A stretch of 64,000 nt of DNA from Pantoea anthophila (GTDB lineage: Bacteria > Pseudomonadota > Gammaproteobacteria > Enterobacterales > Enterobacteriaceae), in the NCBI RefSeq assembly GCF_006494375.1, contig NZ_VHIZ01000056.1, positions 389,685-453,684 on the forward strand, read 5' to 3'. Shown here in pieces: positions 35,701-44,360 of the stretch (its first letter is position 1; each line of letters begins with the position of its first letter). The translations under genes were made by a program, and so were the position numbers. Below the pieces are notes generated by a model, which made no database searches, was not told the DNA's origin, and saw nothing but the letters and a program-made list of their open reading frames with translations.

Positions 35701-36663
35701 CAGCACTTCAGTGTGCGGCAGGTCGCGTTTATTCAGCGCGTCGGCGGTATCGCGGATTTCGCGCTCGCCGCTCATGAAGATCAGAATATCGCCCCGGCTC
35801 TCCTGTCCGAGTTCATCGACGGCATCAAAGATCGCCTGCAGCTGGTCGCGGTCGCCATCCTCCGCCTCTTCAACCACCGGCCGGTAGCGCACTTCCACCG
35901 GGAAGGTGCGGCCGGAGACTTCGATAACCGGCGCATTGTTGAAATGCCGCGAGAAACGCTGCGGGTCGATGGTCGCAGAGGTGATGATCACCTTGAGATC
36001 GGGACGTCGCGGCAGCAGCTCACGCAGATAACCGAGCAGGAAGTCGATATTCAGGCTGCGCTCGTGCGCTTCGTCGATGATGATGGTGTCATATTGCATC
36101 AGCAGGCGATCCTGCTGGATCTCCGCCAGCAGAATCCCATCGGTCATCAGCTTGACCTGGGTCAGCTCGCTGACCTGGTCATTAAACCGCACTTTATAGC
36201 CGACACAGCCGCCGGGCGAGGTGTTCAGCTCATCGGCGATGCGATTGGCCACGGTGCGTGCCGCCAGGCGACGGGGCTGGGTGTGACCAATCAATCCGGT
36301 CACGCCGCGCCCCAGCGCCAGACAGATTTTCGGCAGCTGCGTGGTTTTGCCGGAGCCGGTTTCCCCGGCCACAATCACGACCTGGTGATCGCGAATCGCG
36401 TCAGCGATATCCTGCTGTTTCTGGCTGACAGGCAGATTGTCCGGGAAGGTGATGGCTGGCGTCGCCGCGCGCCGCTGGGCGACACGCTGTTCAGCGGCGA
36501 AAACGTCCTGCTCCAGCTCGCGGGCTATGCCCTGTTGTGCCTCGGGGCTTTTGACTTTTCTGGCCCCCTGCAGACGGCGCTGCAGCCGCTGGCGATCGCG
36601 AAGCATTAAGCCGTCGAGCCGGGCACGGAGCGCGGTCAGTGGAGACGTATCGGGAGATGACAT
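32761..36663 (-). CDS. hrpA: ATP-dependent RNA helicase HrpA
   Basis: A 1300-residue DEAH-box helicase, the same length as E. coli HrpA. Motif I (Walker A) GETGSGKT is at 100-107, motif II DEAH at 197-200, motif III SAT near 229, and motif VI QRKGRCGRV near 400; the winged-helix, ratchet and OB-fold regions follow, with the long HrpA-specific C-terminus ending GTPYPISDKRILQTMEQIAG. HrpA rescues stalled or collided ribosomes and processes some mRNAs. ATG 36663 gives a start aligned with E. coli (TALRARLDGLMLRDR). It is divergent from azoR. Confidence 0.98.
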   Translation of the reverse strand: MSSPDTSPLTALRARLDGLMLRDRQRLQRRLQGARKVKSPEAQQGIARELEQDVFAAEQRVAQRRAATPAITFPDNLPVSQKQQDIADAIRDHQVVIVAGETGSGKTTQLPKICLALGRGVTGLIGHTQPRRLAARTVANRIADELNTSPGGCVGYKVRFNDQVSELTQVKLMTDGILLAEIQQDRLLMQYDTIIIDEAHERSLNIDFLLGYLRELLPRRPDLKVIITSATIDPQRFSRHFNNAPVIEVSGRTFPVEVRYRPVVEEAEDGDRDQLQAIFDAVDELGQESRGDILIFMSGEREIRDTADALNKRDLPHTEVLPLYARLSNAEQNRVFQSHSGRRIVLATNVAETSLTVPGIKYVIDPGTARISRYSFRTKVQRLPIEPISQASANQRKGRCGRVSDGICIRLYSEEDFLSRPAFTDPEILRTNLASVILQMTSLGLGDIAAFPFVEAPDKRNIQDGIRLLEELGALTLNEETGHYTLTGSGRQLAQLPVDPRLARMVLEAQRLGCVREVMIITAGLSIQDPRERPAEKKQASDEKHRRFADKDSDFLAYVNLWNYLAEQQKALSGNLFRRQCKSDFLNYLRVREWQDIYTQLRQVVRELGIPVNSEPAPLQQVHCALLSGLLSHIGQKDADKQEYTGARNTRFAIFPGSGLFKKPPKWTMVAELVETSRLWGRTAGRIEPEWIEPLAQHLTKRSYSEPHWEKSQGAVMATEKVTLYGLPIVAARKVNYGSIDPTLSRELFIRHALVEGDWQTRHAFFRANQKLRSEVEDLEHKSRRRDILVDDETLFAFYDQRIGKEVVSARHFDSWWKRASRDNADLLNFDRQMLIKEGADKVSQLDYPNFWHQGNLKLKLSYQFEPGADADGVTVHIPLPLLNQVEDSGFEWQIPGVRRELIIALIKSLPKPLRRHLVPAPNYAEAFLGRVTAMEMPLADALAREFRRMTGVTLERENWQWDQVPDHLKMTFRVVDEHNRKLLEGKDLTALKSRLKDKVQETLSKVADDGLEQSGLHLWSFGELPRSYEQKRGSYQVKAWPALVDEKESVAIRLFDSEQEQQKMMWRGQRRLLLLNVPSPVKYLHEKLPNKAKLGLYFNPYGKVLELIDDCIACGIDKLMGEAGGPAWDQASFEQLRDKVRGELNETVVTIAKQVEQILTAVFNINKRLKGRVDMTMALALSDIKAQLNGLVYRGFVTGNGWQRLADTLRYLQGIERRLEKLPADPHSDRARMLKVQAVEQAYQAWRNKLPPQRQDDEEVLSIRWMIEELRISYFAQQLGTPYPISDKRILQTMEQIAG

Positions 36664-36883
36664 AATAGTGACGTACCTTACTCAGACAGTGTCGCTGCAG
36701 AAACAGCGCCCTGGACGCCGGGATAACCAGCTGATTCAGTGAAAATAATTGCGCGCATAATAGCACATTCTGAACTGTTCCGGGGACGCGCCCCGGTTAC
36801 GCTTATTCAATAAATTCGAACATAGCTCTCGAAATATTGCGCTTTCACCGCGCCATCGATAACCGTAGAGTGTAAACCATTGA

Positions 36884-37519
<636 letters not shown>

Positions 37520-37552
37520 AAGGCGCTCATCTCAGGATGAGACGCACACTCA

Positions 37553-37578
37553 ACCGGGCCACGCGCCCGGTTTTTTTT
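37553..37578 (+). terminator. Terminator after azoR
   Basis: A 7-base-pair stem ACCGGGC/GCCCGGT with a 5-base loop, followed by an uninterrupted run of eight T. Confidence 0.93.
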
Positions 37579-37583
37579 GCGGC

Positions 37584-37922
37584 TTACGGCGTGCCCGGAG
37601 CCTCTTTTCTCAGCCACTGACCGTTAATGCCGCGCACATATTCCCCCACCGCCGCCCGGCTCACCAGTTTCTGCCCGGCAATGCTGGCGATATCCGCCGT
37701 GGAGAGATTGTTCTGTTCTGCCAGCCGCTGATATTGCTGATGCCGTCCGGCGTTGATGCGCTGCACCAGTGCCTGAGTTTCGCTGTCTCCGGCGCGCGCC
37801 GCGAGGTAGCCGGAGAGCGTTTCGCCCACCAGCCCCGACTGCCGGGCCTGATCCAGCGTCAGCGCCCAGGCGGGCTGCATCATCATCAGCGCGAGTAGCA
37901 GCGCCGCGCTTTTGCGTCTCAT
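37584..37922 (-). CDS. ydbL: YdbL, periplasmic partner of YdbH-YnbE
   Basis: A 112-residue exported DUF1318 protein, homologous to E. coli YdbL (108 aa). The signal peptide ends MQPAWA/LTL. LDQARQSGLVGETLSGYLAA and RQQ-type GRHQQYQRLAEQNNLS segments are typical, as is the KLVSRAAVGEYVRG end. Reported work in E. coli places YdbL as a periplasmic factor that limits YnbE multimer formation in the YdbH-YnbE intermembrane bridge. It lies 11 bases after ynbE in the same operon. Confidence 0.93.
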   Translation of the reverse strand: MRRKSAALLLALMMMQPAWALTLDQARQSGLVGETLSGYLAARAGDSETQALVQRINAGRHQQYQRLAEQNNLSTADIASIAGQKLVSRAAVGEYVRGINGQWLRKEAPGTP

Positions 37923-37933
37923 ACGTGCTCTCC

Positions 37934-38122
37934 TCAGAACAGACCGCTCTGGTTTTTCAGTAACGCTTCCACGTCTTTATCCACCTTGATGTGGATCTCA
38001 TGCTCAATTTTTACGTTCATATTGATGGTGATGGGATCTTTGGGTGCCGTAACCTCAATGCGCGGCACGCAGCCGATGCTCAGCAGTCCGGCTGCCAGAA
38101 CCAGTAGTGCCCTCAGGCTCAT
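37934..38122 (-). CDS. ynbE: YnbE outer-membrane lipoprotein
   Basis: A 62-residue lipoprotein. The signal peptide has a variant lipobox SIGC with the acylated Cys at residue 18. The mature part VPRIEVTAPKDPITINMNV, then KIEHEIHIKVDKDVEALL, matches E. coli YnbE closely. It is thought to be the outer-membrane partner of the AsmA-like protein YdbH in carrying phospholipids between membranes. The ATG overlaps the ydbH stop (ATGA), so the two are translationally coupled. Confidence 0.94.
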   Translation of the reverse strand: MSLRALLVLAAGLLSIGCVPRIEVTAPKDPITINMNVKIEHEIHIKVDKDVEALLKNQSGLF

Positions 38123-40749
38123 GGTGAAGTGTCCTTGTTCGATGGCAAAGTCGCGTGTTGTTCCAGCCAGGATTGCAAATTATCGCCAAAGCGCAGGCTG
38201 CGCCAGAGCTGAAACAGATTTTCCTGATGATGGTAGTTAAGATTCACCGTCTGACGACGGTTGCTGAACCGGCTGACGCCCTGCACCTCTGCCGTCATGC
38301 TCAGGTCGCCGAGGTTATCCAGATTAATTGTCGCCCAGCTGCGGGAGATCTCCATATAGCGTAGCCAGTCCAGCGCCGCGCCGGTGGCGACGTTATTACG
38401 GGTAATGGCATCCGCCATATCGTTGTCCAGCCGGAAGGTCAGAGGGCCGCTGTTGGCTATCCACCCTTTCTCGACCAGCCAGCGGGGATTATTGAGCCAC
38501 AGCGGCAGTTCACCGTTAACCCGTCCCGACATGGCGAACTGCTTAGGCTTCAGTGCGGTCACCAGCTCGCTGAGGCTGATTTGACGCAGCGTTACCCGCG
38601 CAGGCTCATGCTGTGGCATCTGCAATGCGGGCAGCGTAATCTGCCCGCCGAGGAGTTCCAGACTGACATCCTGCAACCTCAGCGGCGCGGCTTCGCTCCA
38701 CGGCCAGCTGCCCTGCAGATCGGCACGGATATTCTGCATCGCAAACTGGTTTTTTACCTCGCCAATGCGCAGGGAAACCGGGCCATGCTGACCAAACTGC
38801 CACTGCTGCGCCCTGAAGCGAAAGGGCAGTGAGAAGTCGATACCATTGATCTGGCTGTCCGGCGTCCAGACGCTGCCCTGCTTCACCGACCAGTGTCCAC
38901 CAGCCTGAAAACCCTGCTTTGGAGCAGCGGAAAAGGCGAACTGCGCCTGTAGCTGACCATCCTGAATCTGCATTTTCATGTCCGGGCTGATTAACGGCTG
39001 AAACACCCGGAGCGACTGTGACGGCCACCAGGCCTGACCGCGCAGCCGTTCGCCATCCCAGCGACCATTGACCCGCAGCGGGCCAATCCTGCCGGCATTC
39101 AGGCTGCCCCGCCAGATAAAGTCGCCGGGGTCGCGGCCTTTCGCCTCGAAATCGAGCGTTGAATCAGCCAGCCTGCCGCCATAGCTGAAACGGGTCTCGC
39201 CCGCCTGCAGCCGGAAGTGGCCATTAAACGCCGGGTGGGCCGCATCGCGATGCCAGTTAACGGGTTCAGTGAGCGTCAGACGCGGACTGGCGACGTTGAC
39301 ACTGCCGTAGGCCAGCTGATTAAAACCGGTGGAGAGTGTATCCAGATGGATCAGCGTATCGTGCCAGCCGCCCGTGCCTTTGACATCCCAGCGTGCCTGA
39401 AGCGGCAGCATCTCGCCTCCGCCCCAGTAGCGCCAGTTCCATTCGCCCTTATCAGGCCAGAAGTCGCTGGCACGCCCATCGAGATGCAGCCGGAAACGGC
39501 CAAAACTGGCATCGTGCGCGTTAAGAATCGCCTGCAGACGGCCATCAATTCCCTGCGATGAGAGGCGCACGCCCGCCAGCGGCCAGCGCGCCTCGTCCAC
39601 CTCCAGCGTGGAGAGCAGGCGGCCCCGCAGGCGCAGCAGCGATTTAGGCTGGAGTTGCAGCTGAGGATCGAGGAGTGACCCGCTGAGCACGCCCGGAATG
39701 GAGCCGTAGAGTTGCAGATCCGCCAGCTTACTTTCGCCGGTCAGCTGAAACGGCAGATGGCTCTCTGTCAGGCTGAGGTGGCCGGGGCCGAAACCCAGTA
39801 CAACGTTGCCCTTGCCGCCGCGCCCCCGGGTCAGCAGATTGAGGCGTCCGCTGATCTGGCTCTGTTCAAGCCCCGACTGCCAGTTCTCCAGCGTCAGGTT
39901 AATAAAGCCGGAGAGCGGCTGGGCGGCGAACGGCCAGTAATATTCCCCCTTCTCAATCTGAATCTGGTCGCGACTGATCTGCCAGGGCAGACGCAGAAGC
40001 GGGCGATCCTGGTCCGCCGTCGTTGCGACTAATACGCCCTGCTGCTGCTGCCAGTTGAGGCTGAGCTGAAGCGGATACGGCAGCGCAGCCAGCGCCAGTT
40101 GTCCGGCCACCTCGCCATTTACCGGCAGGTCACTGGCAAAGGTGGGAAGTTTAAGATGACCCTTGAGAGTGATGGGTTCAGAGAGTGCAGGATGGGTCAG
40201 CGTCAGATGGTCGACTGCCAGCTGCTGACCGGTCAGCGTTGCCGCCAGCTGCAGATTGTCACCCCGATAAGTCAGCCGCTGGCGATCTTTTTCCAGCGTG
40301 AGATCCAGTGCACCCGCGTAGGTCTGCCACGGGGCCACCGTCAGCTTATCCAGATGGACATCGGCACCCGGCAGCATTGCCTGCCATTCGGCCAGCGTTC
40401 TGGGCGAACCGGGATTGTCGTCGTCCGCCGGCAGTTTTTGCAGACAGGCGCTGTCCAGCGTCAGCGCGGACGCGTTAAGTTTCCAGCGCGACTGATGCCA
40501 GCCCAGCGAGACGGCTTCAACCGTTGCCAGCGTACAGTCGCCCGCCAGATAACGAATTTCTGGCAACCACAGGCCTCCCTCCCGCCAGCGCGGTGCGCCA
40601 GACAGCTCAATGCGGGTCTCCTGCGGCAGCCAGATCCCGACCAGCCGGGGCAGCCACTGTGTCACTGTTAACATCAGGCCGAGCAGCAGCAGAATCAGCG
40701 CCAGAATAGCCGCCAGCCGCCGCCGGACTCTCCGTGGCATAAAAGCCAT
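38119..40749 (-). CDS. ydbH: YdbH, AsmA-like intermembrane lipid transport protein
   Basis: An inner-membrane anchored protein of about 876 residues (E. coli YdbH 879). One N-terminal membrane helix (LAAILALILLLLGLMLTV) is followed by a long periplasmic beta-rich region of AsmA/TamB type; DUF2125-like features include NFGPG/GFGPGHLSLTESHLP, YMEISRSWATINLDNLGDL and NLNYHHQENLFQLWRSLRFG near the end. With TamB and YhdP it supports phospholipid delivery to the outer membrane. ATG 40749 was chosen over GTG 40764 (GAGGA precedes it); a third ATG at 40740 is possible. First gene of ydbH-ynbE-ydbL. Confidence 0.94.
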   Translation of the reverse strand: MAFMPRRVRRRLAAILALILLLLGLMLTVTQWLPRLVGIWLPQETRIELSGAPRWREGGLWLPEIRYLAGDCTLATVEAVSLGWHQSRWKLNASALTLDSACLQKLPADDDNPGSPRTLAEWQAMLPGADVHLDKLTVAPWQTYAGALDLTLEKDRQRLTYRGDNLQLAATLTGQQLAVDHLTLTHPALSEPITLKGHLKLPTFASDLPVNGEVAGQLALAALPYPLQLSLNWQQQQGVLVATTADQDRPLLRLPWQISRDQIQIEKGEYYWPFAAQPLSGFINLTLENWQSGLEQSQISGRLNLLTRGRGGKGNVVLGFGPGHLSLTESHLPFQLTGESKLADLQLYGSIPGVLSGSLLDPQLQLQPKSLLRLRGRLLSTLEVDEARWPLAGVRLSSQGIDGRLQAILNAHDASFGRFRLHLDGRASDFWPDKGEWNWRYWGGGEMLPLQARWDVKGTGGWHDTLIHLDTLSTGFNQLAYGSVNVASPRLTLTEPVNWHRDAAHPAFNGHFRLQAGETRFSYGGRLADSTLDFEAKGRDPGDFIWRGSLNAGRIGPLRVNGRWDGERLRGQAWWPSQSLRVFQPLISPDMKMQIQDGQLQAQFAFSAAPKQGFQAGGHWSVKQGSVWTPDSQINGIDFSLPFRFRAQQWQFGQHGPVSLRIGEVKNQFAMQNIRADLQGSWPWSEAAPLRLQDVSLELLGGQITLPALQMPQHEPARVTLRQISLSELVTALKPKQFAMSGRVNGELPLWLNNPRWLVEKGWIANSGPLTFRLDNDMADAITRNNVATGAALDWLRYMEISRSWATINLDNLGDLSMTAEVQGVSRFSNRRQTVNLNYHHQENLFQLWRSLRFGDNLQSWLEQHATLPSNKDTSP

Positions 40750-40895
40750 AATCCTTTTCCTCACCCTATCCTGACCATGATGATGGCATGTAAATTGCGC
40801 GAGGTGAAGGTCTGCCCCGGACGCATTTCAGCGGTTTCAGCAAAGTCCGTCAGAAAACGTTATCCTTGGTCTATCACCTCTGCAGGAGCACAACG

Positions 40896-41888
40896 ATGAA
40901 GATCGCGGTTTACAGCACCAAGTATTACGATCAGAAATACCTTGAGCAGGTCAATCAGCAGTTCGGCTTTGAACTGGTGTTCTTCGACTTTTTACTCACT
41001 GAAAGCACCGCAAAAACGGCAGTGGATTGCGATGCGGTCTGCATCTTTGTCAATGATGATGGCAGCCGACCGGTGCTGGAAGAGCTGGCCGCGCTGGGTG
41101 TGAAGTATATCGCGCTGCGCTGTGCCGGTTTTAATAATGTCGATCTGGACGCTGCAAAAGAGCTGGGCCTGGAGGTGGTGCGTGTGCCCGCCTATTCACC
41201 GGAAGCGGTCGCGGAGCATGCTATCGGCCTGATGATGACGCTGAACCGCCGTATTCATCGCGCCTATCAGCGCACCCGTGACGCGAACTTTTCACTCGAC
41301 GGCCTGACCGGCTTTAACATGCATAACAAAACGGCGGGCGTGATAGGCACCGGTAAAATCGGCATTGCGACCATGCGCATCCTGAAAGGCTTTGGCATGC
41401 GGCTGCTGGCGTTTGATCCCTGGCCGAGCGAGCAGGCGCTGGAACTTGGCGCGGAGTATGTCGATCTGAAGACGCTGTTTGCGGAGTCGCACGTTATTAC
41501 GCTGCACTGCCCGCTGACGCCGGAAAATCACCATCTGCTTAACGCCGAGGCGTTCAGCCAGATGCGTGACGGCGTCATGATTATCAATACCAGCCGCGGT
41601 GGCCTGATCGATTCACAGGCGGCGATTGATGCGCTGAAGCAGCAGAAGATTGGCGCGCTCGGCATGGATGTTTATGAGAACGAACGCGACCTGTTCTTTG
41701 AAGATAAGTCGAATGATGTGATTCAGGACGATGTCTTCCGCCGTCTGTCGGCGTGCCATAACGTGCTCTTCACCGGCCATCAGGCGTTTTTAACCGCCGA
41801 AGCCCTGACCGCCATTTCTGAAACCACGTTAAGCAATCTCAGTCAGCTCGATCGCGGTGAAAACTGCCCGAACCGACTCTCTGTCTGA
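40896..41888 (+). CDS. ldhA: Fermentative D-lactate dehydrogenase LdhA
   Basis: A 330-residue NAD-dependent D-2-hydroxyacid dehydrogenase that reduces pyruvate to D-lactate during fermentation (E. coli 329 aa). Signature parts: MKIAVYSTKYYDQKYLEQVN at the start, the nucleotide motif GVIGTGKIG near residue 152, the catalytic Arg in NTSRGGLID near 236, the Glu in MDVYENERD and the His in GHQAFLTAEAL near 297. ATG 40896 follows AGGAG by 8 bases; a longer reading with an extra 10 residues lacks a site. It is divergent from ydbH, as in E. coli. Confidence 0.97.
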   Translation: MKIAVYSTKYYDQKYLEQVNQQFGFELVFFDFLLTESTAKTAVDCDAVCIFVNDDGSRPVLEELAALGVKYIALRCAGFNNVDLDAAKELGLEVVRVPAYSPEAVAEHAIGLMMTLNRRIHRAYQRTRDANFSLDGLTGFNMHNKTAGVIGTGKIGIATMRILKGFGMRLLAFDPWPSEQALELGAEYVDLKTLFAESHVITLHCPLTPENHHLLNAEAFSQMRDGVMIINTSRGGLIDSQAAIDALKQQKIGALGMDVYENERDLFFEDKSNDVIQDDVFRRLSACHNVLFTGHQAFLTAEALTAISETTLSNLSQLDRGENCPNRLSV

Positions 41889-41895
41889 GGGTGCG

Positions 41896-41913
41896 GGCCG
41901 GAGCAATCCGGCC
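41896..41913. terminator. Terminator after ldhA
   Basis: A 7-base-pair stem GGCCGGA/TCCGGCC with loop GCAA, followed by TGTCTATC, lies just after ldhA and before the convergent lipoprotein gene. Confidence 0.65.
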
Positions 41914-41919
41914 TGTCTA

Positions 41920-42195
41920 TCAGCGCGCGCAGTGCCCGCCGATTAGCGCCTGCTCATCACAACGACGCCCGTTCACTAACTGACACATCCCCACCCGGGA
42001 TCCATCCAGCTGATGCGAAAAAGCCAGGGTTCCGCCTGCATTTTCACAGGTGCTTTCTGCCAGAGAAGACATCACCACGCGGGGCTGAACATGGGCGGCG
42101 GTGGCTTGTTGCGGTGGCTCGTTATCATCACTGTGGCTGCTGCAGGCAGAGAGGAATAACGCGGCACCGGCCAGCAAAAAGGTGGCTGCTTTCAT
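41920..42195 (-). CDS. Small lipoprotein with DUF333 domain, YdbJ-like
   Basis: A 91-residue lipoprotein. The signal peptide ends with lipobox LSAC and acylated Cys18. The C-terminal half is a DUF333 (putative hemolysin-like) domain: CENAGGTLAFSHQLDGSRVGMCQLVNGRRCDEQALIGGHC, with its conserved cysteines and the usual G-R-R-C-D-E-x-A-L motif. E. coli has ydbJ, also a DUF333 lipoprotein, downstream of ldhA, so this is probably the same gene with hslJ missing. The function is unknown. ATG 42195 has GGAG 8 bases upstream. Confidence 0.8.
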   Translation of the reverse strand: MKAATFLLAGAALFLSACSSHSDDNEPPQQATAAHVQPRVVMSSLAESTCENAGGTLAFSHQLDGSRVGMCQLVNGRRCDEQALIGGHCAR

Positions 42196-42317
42196 CAGTC
42201 AGACTCCGGGAATTGGGATAATAGGCTGGCTCAGCATATGTCAGGCAGCACAAGGGGTCGAGAGGTGAAACAGCTTTTTACAAATTTCTGCGGCGTGTTT
42301 TGCAAGCAGAATTATCT

Positions 42318-42333
42318 TGTTTACCTGGTAACA
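42318..42333. promoter_or_regulatory. Possible operator upstream of the MgtC-family gene
   Basis: TGTTTACCTGGTAACA is a near-palindrome, 47 bases before the MgtC-family start. Its half-sites TGTT(T)ACC and GGTAACA resemble the stem at 24031-24053. No known consensus was matched, so the regulator is unidentified. Confidence 0.3.
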
Positions 42334-42379
42334 CTGAACTGTCACCCTTTTCCGGCCCCCCTTATTTCGGAGTAGAGCC

Positions 42380-43036
42380 ATGTTAATGGATATGTTAATT
42401 CGCATTGCGCTGGCCGGTATTCTAGGCGGCCTCATCGGCCTGGAGCGGCAGATGCGGGCCAAAGAAGCCGGACTTCGCACCCACATCCTGGTCGGGATCG
42501 GCAGTGCGATGTTCATGCTGGTGTCGAAATATGGCTTTGCCGATATGCTGAACAGTGACCATGTTGCGCTGGACCCCAGCCGTATTGCGGCGCAGGTGGT
42601 CAGCGGCATGGGCTTCCTGGGCGCGGGTACCATCATGATCCAGAAGCAGGTGGTGAAAGGCTTAACCACGGCGGCCGGTTTATGGGTAACCGCAGCGATT
42701 GGCCTGGTCATCGGCAGCGGCATGTATGAGATCGGCATCTATGGCACCGTACTGGCGCTGGTCGTGCTGGAAGTGTTCCGCCGTCTGAGCCACGTGTTAA
42801 TCGGTAAACACCATACCCTGCTGGTATTCCTGAAGCCGAAGAGTGTGCCGCTGGTGCTGCTGGTGATGCAGCGGGAAGGCATCCGCTACGGCAACGTGAC
42901 GGTGATTAATCGCGATCAGGAAAGCGGACTGTGTGAACTCAGCGTGCAGGTTACGCTGTCGCGCAGGTCAAATGACGCGCATCTTTACGATAAGGTGATG
43001 GAGATTAAAGGGGTGCAGTCGCTGGAGATGATGTGA
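42380..43036 (+). CDS. MgtC/SapB (YhiD) family membrane protein
   Basis: A 218-residue inner-membrane protein of the MgtC/SapB family. Five or so helices fill the first 140 residues; GGLIGLERQMRAKEAGLRTHILVG, SKYGFADML and RIAAQVVSGMGFLGAGTIM are strong family motifs, closest to E. coli YhiD (215 aa) among proteins I recall. A C-terminal ACT-like cytoplasmic part follows (VTVINRDQESGLCELSVQV). MgtC itself helps growth in low Mg2+ and inhibits ATP synthase in Salmonella; whether this paralogue does so is unknown. The ATG follows GGAG by 8 bases. Confidence 0.88.
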   Translation: MLMDMLIRIALAGILGGLIGLERQMRAKEAGLRTHILVGIGSAMFMLVSKYGFADMLNSDHVALDPSRIAAQVVSGMGFLGAGTIMIQKQVVKGLTTAAGLWVTAAIGLVIGSGMYEIGIYGTVLALVVLEVFRRLSHVLIGKHHTLLVFLKPKSVPLVLLVMQREGIRYGNVTVINRDQESGLCELSVQVTLSRRSNDAHLYDKVMEIKGVQSLEMM

Positions 43037-43266
43037 GCATCTGCCCTGCCTCACCGGGCCGGTGCGCCAGCCCGGGGAATACCAGCCCCAGAAAATGTCG
43101 GCGCAGACGATGGCGCTCCCCTTGCCTGCTGCCGACATTGTTAACAGCCTGATCTACTGTCACCCTTCAGAATGACCATCCCCCTGACCTGACACATGGA
43201 GCCGGTCAGAAATTAATGACATAATCCGGTATTATTTATCAGCGAAATGATGACAGCCGGAGACCA

Positions 43267-43527
43267 ATGCGCCCTGACTCTGACCCTGCAGACAATGCCC
43301 TGTCCGCGACCGCACGTAAAAGCAACTGGCGCGGGCTAAGCCTGCTGACGGTTATCCTGATCGCGGCTGCGGTGGCCATTATCATGATTCTGGACCATCG
43401 CAACTCAGTGAATAATGCGCTTGAAACCGGACAATGTCTGGCTGAGGAAGGCGCTGAAAACATTCTTGGCGTACTCAGGCATTTTTTACACCATGCCTAT
43501 CGCTGGATCTTTAAAGCCTGCGGCTAA
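43267..43527 (+). CDS. Hypothetical single-span membrane protein, 86 aa
   Basis: An 86-residue protein I do not recognise. A hydrophilic N-terminus (MRPDSDPADNALSATARKSN) precedes one clear membrane helix, about residues 25-42 (LSLLTVILIAAAVAIIMI), then a short region with two cysteines (GQCLAEEGAENIL and ending KACG). GGAG lies 4 bases before ATG 43267, somewhat close. It is convergent with a second tiny membrane protein gene. Base use looks like the rest of the genome. Moderate support as a real gene. Confidence 0.5.
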   Translation: MRPDSDPADNALSATARKSNWRGLSLLTVILIAAAVAIIMILDHRNSVNNALETGQCLAEEGAENILGVLRHFLHHAYRWIFKACG

Positions 43528-43533
43528 TCAAAT

Positions 43534-43689
43534 TCAGTGCAGCAGAAAATGGAGTAAGCCGTGCCGGTTCAGCAGCAGCAGAACGCCACCATACATTACG
43601 GCGACATAACAGATTAAAAAAAGCAGCAGCGTCATGATAAATTTCACACCAGACTTTTTTATTTTGTGATCGTTATCCGGCTTTCTCAT
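43534..43689 (-). CDS. Small membrane protein, 51 aa
   Basis: A 51-residue protein too short for most gene finders. A basic N-terminus (MRKPDNDHKIKKSGVK) is followed by a long hydrophobic helix (FIMTLLLFLICYVAVMYGGV, then LLLL), ending NRHGLLHFLLH. This is a typical small single-span inner-membrane protein with a cytoplasmic basic start. It ends 6 bases from the stop of the convergent 86-residue membrane protein. No strong ribosome-binding site is seen (GGAG lies 15 bases upstream). Not recognised; supported by the amphipathic-free helix and positive-inside pattern only. Confidence 0.45.
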   Translation of the reverse strand: MRKPDNDHKIKKSGVKFIMTLLLFLICYVAVMYGGVLLLLNRHGLLHFLLH

Positions 43690-44201
43690 CGCGGTTAATC
43701 ACCACTCCTTTTTTAACCTGATTGCACAGCGGGATATTAAACGGTTCCCCTGTTCCGCTGTATTGCCGAAATGTGCGAAACGACGCCCTGGATGTCTGTC
43801 TGTTGATTTTACGTTGGATAAAACCCAGCCCGGCGACGTTATGCTTTTTCATCCGGGTGGACACGTTCTCAAGGAACAAACAACTGATTGTTTACTCTCT
43901 ATTTTTTTAGAGAATAAAGTGCAGTCTGAAATTAACAGAGCGTTCGATTCAGGCCATTAAACCAGCCTGTCGATGAAGCTGATTATAATCTTTTCCGCTC
44001 AACACAGATTAAACCGCGTGCGACTTTCAGATCACTCCGTTTAATCTGTCCCAGCCTGACTCACGCAGAACGCCCGATTTAAAAAGCAAAATATTTAAAT
44101 TTGATATGGGTCAAATTTCACTCCCGATATAATAGTGCCTGTTTATGTCTGATTGATCTTTACCTGCTCATGCTGGTTAATTTGCTGAACCGGTGGCATC
44201 A
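43690..44201. other. AT-rich intergenic region with FNR-like site and -10 box
   Basis: A 512-base stretch with low coding potential. Near its end TTGAT-ATGG-GTCAA (44101-44114) matches the FNR consensus in nine of ten positions, and a perfect TATAAT lies at 44128-44133. These point to a promoter for the small lipoprotein at 44202. The rest is AT-rich and unassigned. Confidence 0.5.
44101..44114 (+). promoter_or_regulatory. FNR-like site near a TATAAT promoter
   Basis: TTGAT-N4-GTCAA lies with its centre 23 bases before the centre of TATAAT (44128-44133). In class II activation that distance would be about 32, so FNR here would sit over the -35 region and more likely repress. The site is seen directly; its use is inference. 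Confidence 0.5.
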
Positions 44202-44360
44202 ATGAAATATCTGTTAATTCTCCCCTTCATTTTTATGATCGCAGGCTGCGCGACAAAGAACAATAGCGCGCGAACCGCGACTGACCAGGCTTCATCCCCC
44301 TCCTGCTCCTCGCACAGTGATGAAATCGACTGTCAGTGGAAAGAGGTCCCCGCCAGCTGA
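44202..44360 (+). CDS. Small lipoprotein, 52 aa
   Basis: A 52-residue predicted lipoprotein: MKYLLILPFIFMIAGC gives a signal peptide with lipobox IAGC and acylated Cys16. The mature peptide is short and polar, with two more cysteines (SPSCSSHSD and IDCQWK). It is not recognised. GGTGGCATCA lies upstream of the ATG, a modest ribosome-binding site. The promoter with an FNR-like site lies 70 to 100 bases upstream. GGAGG follows directly after its stop. It is below the usual gene-calling cutoff. Confidence 0.6.
   Translation: MKYLLILPFIFMIAGCATKNNSARTATDQASSPSCSSHSDEIDCQWKEVPAS

Noticed and set aside
35029..36609. A 526-codon open frame antisense to hrpA, plus another at 33406-34809
   Set aside because: Both lie wholly inside hrpA, lack ribosome-binding sites and encode low-complexity His/Arg/Gln-rich sequence.
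43673..43879. A 68-codon minus-strand frame upstream of the small membrane protein, and two plus-strand frames over the same bases
   Set aside because: No ribosome-binding sites, mutually overlapping, no hydrophobic or domain pattern.
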